From Pocillopora verrucosa (lineage: Eukaryota; Cnidaria; Anthozoa; Scleractinia; Pocilloporidae): a stretch of DNA of 64,000 nt. The stretch is taken from NCBI RefSeq assembly GCF_036669915.1, contig NC_089324.1, positions 14,335,131-14,399,130 of the forward strand, written 5' to 3'. The notes beneath the pieces were generated by a model that did no database searches, had not been told where the DNA came from, and worked only from the letters and a program-made list of their open reading frames with translations. This document shows positions 42,053 to 52,423 of the stretch, piece after piece; positions within the stretch are counted from its first letter, which is position 1; every line of letters starts with the position of its first letter. The translations under genes and the position numbers were made by a program.

Positions 42053-42179
42053 GGCCCTAGTTGTTCGAAGGTAGGATAACACTCTCCACTGGATAAATAT
42101 CTGTCCGGTGGATAACGCGTACATTTTGCACAATTTATCCGTTAGATAGCGTTTTTCGCCCTTTATACAACTGGGCCCT
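42053..42179. repeat. Palindromic TIR element family C, internally deleted
   Basis: Both ends are present (CCCTAGTTGTTCGAAGG and ACAACTGGGCC), with a ~20-bp deletion in the centre near 42125. Confidence 0.72.
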
Positions 42180-43063
42180 GACTATCAAAACGGAAGCTAA
42201 TTTGATTTGGAAAGCGAAGCCGATCGGGTATCGTCTGCTATCGTCTTGGAGACTATCTTATCTAAGACAGTGTATTCACTGAAGCTATCATTAAACTTAT
42301 ATTTTTAGATGTATGAAAACAAAATCCTCTCTTTCTCAGATTTATCGATCGAAAAAAAATGTTCTGAGGGGTTTTTTAGACACATCCCCCCCTCCTCTGG
42401 GGCAAGATTTGGCAGAGTTCCGAGCAGGTGAGAAGGGGATACTCTCAGATCAGCGCTCATTCATTCTAGCAATATGGCCTTCGATGATGAAAGGTTGAAT
42501 TTCAGGCTAGTTAAAAACTGAGTGTGAAATATTTGTAAGGAACGGTTCATTGTTATTTGACACTGTCATTAATACTTTGAAACGGAAAGAAAATTGATGA
42601 GGGTCAGCCAAGTTCAATTCACTGTTCACGGGTTCAATATTTCTGGTGTCAAAATTATTCAGAAATAGGAAAGACATCTTTAAAAGTCACGCAACCGCAA
42701 AAGCGTCTTTTTTGTTTTGTTTTTTTTGAGGCGGGGGGGGGGGGGGAGCGAGGCTTAACAAGAGCTATCCAGTTACTGCCAAGTTATTGTAAGAAAATAA
42801 TGTATTTAATGAAACGTACTTAGCGCAAAATATTCTTTAACAATCAGAATCCTTTAATATTTACATGTGCCACATTATTACGAAACCAAATCAAATTTGA
42901 AACCTCAAAGCTAATTAGTTCAGTTATATTTAATAAACCTTCTTCGATTGGAAGAACAAACTTATAAATTTCTGTCTCCAATTATTGTAATTAGGAAAGA
43001 AACAGTTCGGGTCATTAGAAGTAGAATACAAACTGTGAAGTAAATAAGTGTCTATTGAAACAG
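42180..43063. repeat. Array spacer block H and short 3' flank
   Basis: Noncoding spacer with a G run near 42733-42746. The 3' UTR segment has a variant shared only with 52240-52380 (CGAAACCAAA in place of CGAATATGCATAA), which links genes 8 and 10. Confidence 0.6.
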
Positions 43064-45253
43064 CTACTTTAATATGAAAATTTTTTCAGGGGTAGTCACG
43101 AGAATACGTCCATCTGGTGTTGCTGCTATTCCATGAGGATGAGGTAAATGAGTGATACTTTTACCAGTGAAGCGACCGTCCAGAGAAAACTGCTGAACTC
43201 GGTTATTTTTCTCATCACACACCAGAAGATTATTGGAGCTGTCTATCAGCAAACCTCTCGGATAGTTAAATTGTCCATCTTGATTGCCTTGTTTGCCAAA
43301 CTTGTGTAAGAATGTTCCTGACTTGTCGAAAACCTTAATGCAATGATTTCCGCCATCGGAGACAAAAAACTTGTTTTTGTAAGGCAGGCACCTCCACGGT
43401 TGTTCTAATTCTTCTGGGCCGATGTTTCCAAAGATGGAAATGGTCTCTCCTTGACATGACATCACCTGTATCGTTCTACTCGAAAACTCGGTCACAACAA
43501 TGCGACGTTCTTCATCCAAACAAACATCAGTTGGGAGATTGAACTCTCTTGTTCCTTCACCTTCTTTTCCGAAAATTTTCACAACAGTTCCTGTCTGGAT
43601 ATTAACTTGCTGTATTCTGTTGTTATTTGTGTCTGCGATCAAAATCTCGTCATCGTTCAAATATGTCACGCCAAGTGGGCCTTGATATTGCCCTTTAACT
43701 CTAATTTTTCTCAGAAGTTTACCATTTTTATCCAATATGTAAACACAGTTTTTAACATTGTTAGTTACGGCAATGTTCCCTTTCGTATTTACCGCGATTC
43801 CAAATAGACCGTTGACGCGTTCTCCTTCTAATAAATCCAGATCCAACTCACCGACCACGATAAGTTTACGCTCCTTCACCGCCACAGTGAACGGAGAGTT
43901 GGCGAGTGTATCTCCATTAATCTTCACTTCAATACTGTAAGCACCGGGTACTTTGGGTATAAATATCACCTCGAATATACCGTTTTCTGTGTTGCAAACA
44001 GTGACTTGTGTGACATTTTTGTCTGGTTGTATGAGAACTTCAATTTGTTGTTTGAGATCAGGCTGGTTACTAATTTCGCCATGAGGTGTTTTGGGGAATA
44101 GAATGAACTTTGCTTCTAAACCAGCCTGAAAAGTTTGATCCAGTCCCTCTAGAGTGGACCGACTAGCGTCTGCTATGTCTTCGGTGGCGATGTCGCCCAA
44201 GTTGAAGCCCACAGCAGCAGTGGGGTAAAACTTGATGAACGAGGTCTGATGGTGTTGTGCAGCTTGGATTCCTCGAAGTTCCTCAAATCTCTGCTTCAAA
44301 CTTGGCTTGTTTTGCATGACGTCCCAGCTCGAGCTTTTCTGTATCAAGTTTTCGGCAAAGTCGGCAACTTTGTTGTTTTGTTTCATCAGAGATTCTATTG
44401 CCTGTCGGGTCGAATTGATTTTTTGGAGTCTCGTCACGCACGTTGTGTCGATTGATTCAATGGCTTTCCGCTCGCGCTCTCGAATCTCTGCGATCATCTT
44501 TTCGGCTACTCGAGAGACTCCTCGTTTAGCGATGCGGGCATTTTCTTGCAGGCTGTTTGCTGTGTTTTGGAATTGTTGAAGCGTTTCCTTTAAATCTTTT
44601 TCCCTTGTTCGGCTCTCTGCGGCATCCGCCATGATGTTTCCTTTCTCGTTGTCAGCCGCTTCGTCGAGCAATTGAACTTTGTGACTTTGATGATCCGTGA
44701 CGATGCAAAGATGGCAAACACAACACTGACACTGGAGGCAGTAAAATCTCGTCATCTCTCGCTCGTGGTACTTCTTGGTGCAAAAGGGCTGTCGCTTTAA
44801 CAGAGCCTCGTAATCTTGATCTTGGAAGTCTTTAACAGGCATGACTTTGTGTCCCTCGAATGCATCGCGCATAATTTCATGTGCGTTCAGACATTCAGAG
44901 CACATGAATCGAGCACATTCAAAGCAGTAATGGACATTGGAGCTTGTCCTCTTACAGTTGCCACAAGTGATGTTTTTTTCATCGCCACTTTGTCGAACGG
45001 CAAGGATATTCAACAAACTGTTGTGAAAAAAACTGGTTGGCAGCGCTTCGAAGCGATTTCCTTGTGGCAGGTGGATTTCAGCCTGACACTCGGGGCATCG
45101 AAACTTTCCATGTCTTTGACTCACTCTTGCGTGTTTTTCCAAACACTCACAGCAAAACGTGTGAAAACACGATATAATTTTCGGTTCTTTGAAGGTCTCG
45201 AGACAAATCGAGCAAGTAATTTGTCTGGTAAGATTTCTCAAGAACGACTCCAT
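43064..45253 (-). CDS. TRIM-NHL E3 ubiquitin ligase, array gene 8
   Basis: An intact 729-residue frame starting MESFLRNLTRQ. All RING, B-box 1 and B-box 2 ligands are present. The coiled coil is class I (LQQFQNTANSLQENAR). Filamin and six NHL blades follow, with entry residues QGPLG, NLPTD, EQPWR, NYPRG and PHPHG. The loop before blade 2 contains GQYQG once, which shows the unduplicated state of the gene 1 loop. The TATA-like box AAATATATTTAG is at 45358-45369, 105 nt before the ATG. A SINE is inserted ~180 nt upstream of the ATG, beyond that box, separating it from the distal part of the flank. Confidence 0.92.
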   Translation of the reverse strand: MESFLRNLTRQITCSICLETFKEPKIISCFHTFCCECLEKHARVSQRHGKFRCPECQAEIHLPQGNRFEALPTSFFHNSLLNILAVRQSGDEKNITCGNCKRTSSNVHYCFECARFMCSECLNAHEIMRDAFEGHKVMPVKDFQDQDYEALLKRQPFCTKKYHEREMTRFYCLQCQCCVCHLCIVTDHQSHKVQLLDEAADNEKGNIMADAAESRTREKDLKETLQQFQNTANSLQENARIAKRGVSRVAEKMIAEIRERERKAIESIDTTCVTRLQKINSTRQAIESLMKQNNKVADFAENLIQKSSSWDVMQNKPSLKQRFEELRGIQAAQHHQTSFIKFYPTAAVGFNLGDIATEDIADASRSTLEGLDQTFQAGLEAKFILFPKTPHGEISNQPDLKQQIEVLIQPDKNVTQVTVCNTENGIFEVIFIPKVPGAYSIEVKINGDTLANSPFTVAVKERKLIVVGELDLDLLEGERVNGLFGIAVNTKGNIAVTNNVKNCVYILDKNGKLLRKIRVKGQYQGPLGVTYLNDDEILIADTNNNRIQQVNIQTGTVVKIFGKEGEGTREFNLPTDVCLDEERRIVVTEFSSRTIQVMSCQGETISIFGNIGPEELEQPWRCLPYKNKFFVSDGGNHCIKVFDKSGTFLHKFGKQGNQDGQFNYPRGLLIDSSNNLLVCDEKNNRVQQFSLDGRFTGKSITHLPHPHGIAATPDGRILVTTPEKIFILK

Positions 45254-45741
45254 TGTCAGCGTTCGACAAGATCGCTGGTAAACACAGCTTGAAAAAGCTA
45301 TTGTTTGAAATTCCGAGAAAAACAGGATGTAGTTGAGTGACCATATGAACTGAAGCTAAATATATTTAGAAACTGGCCTATCATCACGCAGTCACGCTTT
45401 TGTTGTAGAAGATCATGGCCGATAAGGTTTCTTTTTATACGATTAAGAATATATGAAAGTCATATATTTGAACTGCGGATAAAGACGTGAATGAAAGTGA
45501 TCCTCGCAGTAATGTGCACTACTTGGGCAGTAGTGAAAATAAGGCCTGAAAAAAAAATTCAGGCCTGTACGGGATTTTAACCCATGACCTCTGCGACACC
45601 GGTGCAGCGCTCTACCAACTGAGCTAACAAGCCAACTGTTGTTTTGTTTGTTTGCATGTTTTCAAGCATTGCTGACTTCGAATTCTCTTTACATTTTTAA
45701 GTCGTAAATTGACGCGTGGAGTTAAACTGAATTAATCCTCA
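45254..45741 (-). promoter_or_regulatory. 5' flank of gene 8, split by a SINE
   Basis: The proximal part (45254-45437) holds the TATA-like core at 45358-45369. The distal part (45642-45741) is separated from it by a SINE. The near-ATG CTTTTTCAAG lacks the CAG seen at this position in most paralogues. Confidence 0.45.
45438..45641 (-). mobile_element. tRNA-derived SINE, copy 2
   Basis: The same family as 30035-30281. On the minus strand it has A box TTAGCTCAGTTGGTAGAGCG, B box GGGTTAAAATCCC (one change), the CCTGAATTTTTTTTTCAGG hairpin and the TATATGACTTTCATATATTC tail. It is inserted in the TTTTTGTTTTGTTTG run of the gene 8 promoter flank, which is intact in genes 1, 4 and 9. Confidence 0.85.
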
Positions 45742-45883
45742 TTTATCCATTGACCCCCAAGAGTGACCAGCATCTGATATCTCCTTACAATGTTACTCTT
45801 GATTTAAACATAAAGGTCAAGAGAATACAAGAAATGATTACCACTTAGGGAAGCGTTTGAATGTTAAACATATTCTCCTTGTC
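45742..45883. repeat. TIR element family A, truncated at TTCTCCTTGTC
   Basis: The first ~142 bp of family A, ending exactly at ATTCTCCTTGTC and joined to block D. The copy at 63399-63540 is truncated at the same base and joined to nuclease sequence. Confidence 0.75.
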
Positions 45884-46998
45884 TGTTTGGGTCGCCACTG
45901 TAAATAATTTGGCTATTGCTTTTTTTATTACTTGTCGAGGTCCAGACTCACAAGTTTTTCCAAAATTACGGGTTTGAAAGGAGCGACTAACGAACTCATA
46001 ACAGAGTCCGTTGCCTTTAAGAAGTCAATAGAAAGTACTGCAATTTAAATACTACATCACGACTTTCCAAAATTACTTTCCATTAATAAAATTTTGTAAA
46101 ATTAAGGTCAACTTCTAAACTTTAGTTTATATCCTTTTGATTGTGTTTGCGCTAAGAATTTTCATCTAAATTTGTTAGAGGGGTGTTGAATGAAAAGCAG
46201 AACAGGTAAAGGTGCGTAGGAAGAAGTGCCTTTGATATTAGAATAAAACGGCCTATTTGTCATGATTCGTGGGTGTTTCTGTTCATGCTCTAAGACGTTT
46301 TAAGAGGTAATTTTTTATTTGGAGTCAGTTGAAAGTTATCTGTGATTGCTTTAGCTTCGCTTTACTTGGTTTTTTGATTTGTTCTGAAAATTCGTGCCAC
46401 TTTCTTAAATCAATCAGAATTAAAAGTAAAACCACTCGCGTTTTCAGGTCACTTGCGTTTTCCTGCGCTTTGCTCTGTGATCGCTTTTAATTTGTAATTT
46501 TTGACTCAGACGAAAAGTTTGATGCTCCTAGAAGAATGGAGACCTTTTACTTTACCTTACACAGCGTGCTACTCAGCCTTTATGGTCTTGTTATTTTTAC
46601 AGTGGCTCGATAACAGTTGTTTCACTAACTGATTGCCAACATTTTTCATGAGCTGTGGGCGTTTTAGTCACGCTCAAAAGATTTGCGGGGCAAAACAATG
46701 ATCGCACTTTCACGCATGAGTTGTCATCAGAATGTTTCACATTCACTAAAGAAGGACAATTCTAGGTGATCGTGGCTGAGGCGGCTTTTAAATTTTAGAT
46801 TTTTCAACTCACCCCTTCATCAAGAAAGTTTGCCTGTGACTCCTATTTGTCTAACTGTTCAGTGTGAAAATTAATTCATGTCTTTCCATTCATTTTCGAT
46901 ATATTAAAATTCAAACTTGGCTCCGAGGCTTGGGCGAATAACACAAAGGAAAGCACATCGAAGTTGAGGGATTAATAATTAATTTCTTTTTGTCATTC
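45884..46998. repeat. Segmentally duplicated noncoding block D, copy 3
   Basis: A copy of 7388-8503 beginning TGTTTGGGTCGCCACTGT, with small deletions. It joins GTTAGTGGGATTGTAC directly, without the 8504-9667 segment. There is no coding sequence. Confidence 0.72.
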
Positions 46999-48158
46999 TC
47001 CATAGCCTCAGAGCCATGTTAGTGGGATTGTACTTTATTTGACCAAGGCAATGTTTATTCGACTTCAACATCACCGTACCGTAACAACATTGGCATCGTC
47101 TGTAATTCGCATTAAATCAACCTCGCTGATGGTTGAACATTTTTTGAAAGCTTTTAATTAACAGAATAATCTGATTGATTGAAAAAGACCAGTGGTCCTC
47201 TTCCACCGATCAGATTATACTCTCAGTTGCTCTCAAGAAGTAGGGAGAGACACTCCACTACGTCTCGTGTTTCCCTCTACACTTCTTTCGTGCTCTAGCT
47301 GCTTCCTATTTGCTTTACTACAAAACAGAGCGCATTCGAATATGTTGAATATATTTTATTTTGCCAAATAAAAGCAGATTTTGATGTCTCAAAAACATCC
47401 TCTCTCCAATCCCTCTTTCACTACAATAATGGGAAGAACGATGAAGAACAGTCTTACAAGTAATAAGACTTAACTTAAAAAAGTTATCCTTTAACCTTTC
47501 ACTCCCGGAAGTGATTCACGTGTAACTTCTCACTATAATATCTAAAAATTATCCAGCAAACAGGTTTTGAGAATATTCAAACTTATCAGATAGAAGTTGT
47601 TATCGTGATCTAACAGCAAACACTTGTAACTTATTTACAAGGAAATGTGTAGCAGCTAGAGGGGAGAATTAACAGTCAGATCTTGGAGTTAAATGGTTAA
47701 CCTTACAAAGTCACGCAATCGCATAACGCGGTTGTTTTTGTAATTTTTTTTCTCTTGGGAGCGAGGCCTAAAAAGAGCTGGATGTCACATGGTACTCGTC
47801 TATTTCAGCACCTGGCAAGTGTCACCCTTTCTAGTAGAAGGAAGCAATATATATGTAATTACTTCTAGGTTATCGAATGAAAATAATGTATTTAATGCGA
47901 CGTCTTTAGTGCAAAATATTCTTTGACAATCACAATCCTATAATATTTACCTTTGCTACATTATTAAGAATATGCATAAATGCCACCAACATACAAAATT
48001 TAAAATCGCAAAGCTAAATAGTTCAGTTGTATTCGATAGCGTTTCTTCGAAAATAAGAATAAACTTACAAATTCCAGTCTCCAACATTAGGAAAGAAACA
48101 GTTCGGTCATTAGAAGAGGAATACAAACTGCAACGTAAATAAGTGTCTATTGAAACAG
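46999..48158. repeat. Long 3'-flank module, copy 3
   Basis: A noncoding module like 9668-11268, but the segment equivalent to ~9780-10198 is deleted at CAACCTCGCTGATGG. It includes TIR element B and the presumed 3' UTR of gene 9. Confidence 0.65.
47491..47700. repeat. TIR element family B, copy 3
   Basis: Starts TTAACCTTTCACTCCC and ends GGAGTTAAATGGTTAA. Confidence 0.72.
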
Positions 48159-50329
48159 CTACTTTAATATGAAAATATTTTTAGGGGTAGTCACGAGAAT
48201 ACGTCCATCTGGTGTTGCTGCTATTCCACGAGGTCCAGGTAAATGAGTGACACTTTTTCCAGTGAAGCGACCGTCCAGAGAAAACTGCTGAACTCGGTTA
48301 TTGCGCTGATCACACACCAGAAGGCAATGGGGCCTGTCTATAAGCAAGCCATTTGGGTTGTTAAATTGTCCATCTTGATTGCCTCGTTTGCCAAACTTGT
48401 GTAAGAATGTTCCTGATTTGTCGAAAGCCTTAATGCAGTGATCTTCGCAATCGGATATGAAAAACTTGTCTTTGTAAGACAAGCAGCTCATTGGTTGTTT
48501 TAATTTTTCTGGGCCGATGTTTCCAAAGATGAAAATAGTCTCTCCCTCACGTGACATCACCTGTATCCTGCCACTACAAATCTCGGTTACAACAATGCGA
48601 CGTTCTTCATCCAAACAAACATCAAAAGGGAAATGAAACCCTTCTTCTTCTACTGCTCTTCCTAAAGTGTTCACAACAGTTCCCGTTTGGATATTAATTT
48701 GTTGTATTCTTCTGTTACTTGTGTCTGTAATCAAAATCTCGTCATCGTTCAAATATGTCACGCCAAATGGGTTTATAAATTGCCCTTTAAGTCCAATTTT
48801 TCTCAAACATTTACCACTTTTGTCGAATATGTAAACGGATTTTTTACCAAGATCAGTTACGGCAATATTCCCTATCGTATTTACGGCGATTCCAGATAGT
48901 TTTTCGACTCGTTCTCCTTCTAATAAATTCAAATCCAACTTACCGACCACAGTAAGTTCACGCTCCTTCACCGCCACAGTGAACGGAGAGTTGACAAGTG
49001 TATCTCCATTAATCTTCACTTCAATGCTGTAAGCTCCGGGTACTTTGGGTATAAAGTTCACTTCGAATCTACCGTTTTCTGTGTTTTTCTGTGTGATTTG
49101 TATGATATCTTTGTCTGGTTGTATGAAAACTTTAATTTGCTCGTTGAGATCAGGCTGGTTATTTACTTCGCCATGAGGTGTTTTGGGGGATAAAATGAAC
49201 TTTGCTTCTAAACCAGCATGAAAAGTTTGTTCCAGTCCCTCTGGAGTGGACCAACCTGCGTCTGCTATGTCTTCGGTGGCGATATCGCCCAAGTTGAAGC
49301 CCACGGCAGGAGAGGGGTAAAACTTGATGAACGAGGTCTGATGGTGTTGTGCAGCTTGGATTCCTCGAAGTTCTTCAAATCTCTGTTTCAAATTGTGCTT
49401 GTTTTGCATGATATCCCAGCTCGAGCTTTTCTGTACCAAGTTTTCGGCAAAGTCGGCGACTTTGTTGTTTTGTTTCATGAGAGATTCTACGGCCTCCCGA
49501 GCCGAGTTGATTTTTTGGAGTCTCGTCAAGCATGTTGTCTCGATTGATTCAATGGCTTTCCGCTCGCTCTCTCGAATCTCTGCGATCATCTTTTCGGCTG
49601 CTTGAGAGACTCCTCGTTTAGCGACGCGGGTATTTTCTTGCAGGCTGTTTGCTGTGTTTTGGAATTGTTGAAGCTTTTCCTTTAAATCTTTTTCCCTTGT
49701 TCGGCTCTCTGCGGCATCCGCCATGATGTTTCCTTTCTCGTTGTCAGCCACTTCGTCAAGCAATTGAATTTTGTGACTTTGATGATCCGTGACGATGCAA
49801 AGATGGCAAACACAACACTGACACTGGAGGCAGTAAAATCTCGTGATCTCTCGCTCGTGGTACTTCTTGGTGCAAAATGGCTGTCGTAATCTTGATCTTG
49901 GAAGTCTTTGACAGGCATCACTTTGTGTCCCTCAAAGGCGTCGCGCATAATTTCATGTGCGTTAAGACAGTCGGAACACATGAATCGGGCACAATCAAAG
50001 CAGTAATGGACATTGGAGATGGTCTTCTTACAGTTGCCACAAGTGACGTTTGTTCCATCGCCACTTTGCCGAATGGCAAGTATATTCAACAAACTGTTGT
50101 GAAAGAAACTAGTTGGCAACGCTTCGAAGCGATTTCCTTCTGGCAAGTGGATTTCTGCCTGACACTCGGGGCATCGGAATTTTCCATGCCTTTGGCTCAC
50201 TCTTGCGTGTTTTTCTAAACAATCACAGCAGAATGTGTGAAAACACGATATAATTTTCGGCTCTTTGTAGGTCTCGAGACAAACTGAGCAAGTAACCTGT
50301 TTGGTGAGATTTCTCAAGAAGGACTCCAT
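48159..50329 (-). pseudogene. TRIM-NHL gene 9, single frameshift at B-box 2
   Basis: The frame from MESFLRN (50329) covers RING and B-box 1 intact, then shifts at 49886/49887 just before B-box 2, ending as a 215-residue product. Compared with its paralogues, 16 nt are missing between two TCG triplets (the ALLKRQ codons). Adding them back gives 728 residues, one short of the norm because of a one-residue gap before NHL blade 3. Beyond the shift, B-box 2, the class I coiled coil, filamin and all NHL blades stay open to 48159, so inactivation is recent. As read it could yield a RING plus B-box 1 fragment. An allele or read error is possible. The TATA-like box is intact at 50434-50445. Confidence 0.85.
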
Positions 50330-50614
50330 TGTCAGCGTTCAACAAGATTGCTCGTAAACACAGCCTGAAAAAGCTATTGTTTGAAATTCCGAGAAAAACA
50401 GGATGTAGTTGAGTGACCTTATGAACTGAAGCTAAATATATTTAGAAACTGGGCTATCATCATGCAGTCACGCTTTTGTTGTAGAAGATCATGGCCGATA
50501 AGGTTTCTTTTTGTTTTGTTTGTTTGCATGTTTTCACGCATTATTGACTTCGAATTCTCGGTTACGTTTTTAAGTCGTAAATTGACGTGTGGAGTTAAAC
50601 TGATCTGTTCCTCA
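50330..50614 (-). promoter_or_regulatory. Conserved 5' flank with TATA-like box, gene 9
   Basis: The TATA-like core is at 50434-50445, 105 nt before the ATG. It is nearly identical to the gene 1 flank. Confidence 0.48.
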
Positions 50615-50825
50615 TTAATTCTTTGACCTTTAAGAGAGACTAACATCTAATTTCGCCTTGTAATATCACCCCTGATTTAAACGTTACGGACACGAGAATA
50701 CAAGAAATGATCACCAACTATGGAAGCGTTTGATTATTAAACATATTCTCCCTCTCAGCACCTTAGGAAATGTATAAAGAACAGTAAGGAGAATATGCAG
50801 ACTGATGTTAGGGTGTAAAGGGTTA
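50615..50825. repeat. TIR element family A
   Basis: A full copy, TTAATTCTTTGACC to GTGTAAAGGGTTAA, closest to 13740-13947. Confidence 0.78.
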
Positions 50826-51389
50826 ATGTTTAGACATTTGAGAATGATGCATTCTGTGGTCATTGTATGGCCGATGGGGCTCTACTGGTACTGTGTGCCG
50901 TACCTCAAAAAATTGTTTCCAGGGTTATGACGGGGTAAGGATTTTTTTTGGGCAAAATATTGTTAACAGTGGACTTACTGGCGAGCTTCCTGTGGGGAAA
51001 GTTTGTCAGATGATTGACCAGCAACGCTTTAATTTAACTTTTAACTACAGCACCCAACATGGTTCCCAGGGTCTCGCCATTTGTCACAGTAACATGACGA
51101 GAAGGGGAAACGGGCTGGGAACGACGATGCGATACTCCTGAGGGATTTTCCTTATGGCTAACCGATTGCCGCCAGATATAAGGAGCTTCAGAAGTTTTTC
51201 GTTCATGGCTTGTGCGTTTTCCAGAACACCCACGTGTAAACTTGTAGAGAGATGAGACAGTTTTTGGTGCCCCATACACGTCGATATCTAAATAAGCTGA
51301 GGAAGTTTTAAGCCGATGGCAGATACTCCTTCAAGTAATTGTTGTGCAGGATGTTGAAAAGAGACATCGATGTTAGCGATAACCTCTAA
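50826..51389. repeat. Array spacer block F
   Basis: A noncoding copy, nearly identical to 13948-14509. Confidence 0.68.
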
Positions 51390-51535
51390 GCCCCGGTTGT
51401 TCGAAGGTCGGATAACACTATCTACTGGATAAATCTCTATCCGGTTGATAACGCAGTACGTTTTGCTGTCACTTATCCGCTGGATAGCGATTTATCCGTT
51501 GGATAGTGTTATCCACCCTTCATACAACTGGGCCC
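51390..51535. repeat. Palindromic TIR element family C
   Basis: A full copy, nearly identical to 14510-14655. Confidence 0.78.
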
Positions 51536-52423
51536 TGACCATTAAAACGGAAGCTAATTTGACTGAGTTGAAATCGAAGTTGATCAGGTATCGTCTGGAG
51601 AGTTTATTCACTGGAGCTATCAGTAAGCCTGAACTTTTCGATGTTGCCGTCGGCAAGTAGGAAAACAAACTCTTTTTTTTCAGATTTATCGGTCCAAAAA
51701 AAATGGTCTGCAGGGTTATTACGGACATCCCCACCCCCCTCCTCTGGGATGTGGCGGAATTTCGCGCAGTTGAGAAGGGATTACTCTCAGGTCGGCGCTC
51801 ATTCTTTCTGGTAATATGGCTTTCGATGGTGGAAGGTTGAATTTCAGATTCATTTGAAATTGAGTTTCGAATATTTGGAAGGAACGCTTCATTGTTATTT
51901 GGCGCTATAAGATCAATTGCTTAAAATGAAAGAAAGTTGATGAGTGAGTCAGCCAAGTTCAATTCACTGTTCCCGGGTTCAATATTCCTGGTGTCAAAAT
52001 TATGCAGAAATATGAAAGGCACTTTTAAAAGTCACGCAACTGCAAAAAGCGGTTCTTTCGTTTAGTTTTGTTTTTCGTTTGACGGTTTTTTTTTTCTGGG
52101 GGGGGGGGGGGGGCAGCTGGCGCGTATTACCCTTTCCAGTAGAAGAAAGCAATATATATATGCCATTACTGCGACGTATTTAGTGCCAATTATTCTTTAA
52201 CGATCAGAATTCTGTAATAATTACATGTGCTGCATTATTACGAAACCAAACAAAATTTGAAACCTCAAAGCTAATTAGTTCAGTTGTATTTAATAAACCT
52301 TCTTCGATTGGAAGAATAAACTTATAAATTTCTGTCTCCAATTATTGTAATTAGGAAAGAAACAGTTTGGGTCATTAGAAGTAGAATACAAACTGTGAAG
52401 TAAATAAGTGTCTATTGAAACAG
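51536..52423. repeat. Array spacer block H and short 3' flank
   Basis: Noncoding. It matches 14656-15340 until ~52240, then switches to the 3' UTR variant shared with gene 8. A T-rich stretch and a long G run are near 52085-52113. Confidence 0.62.
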
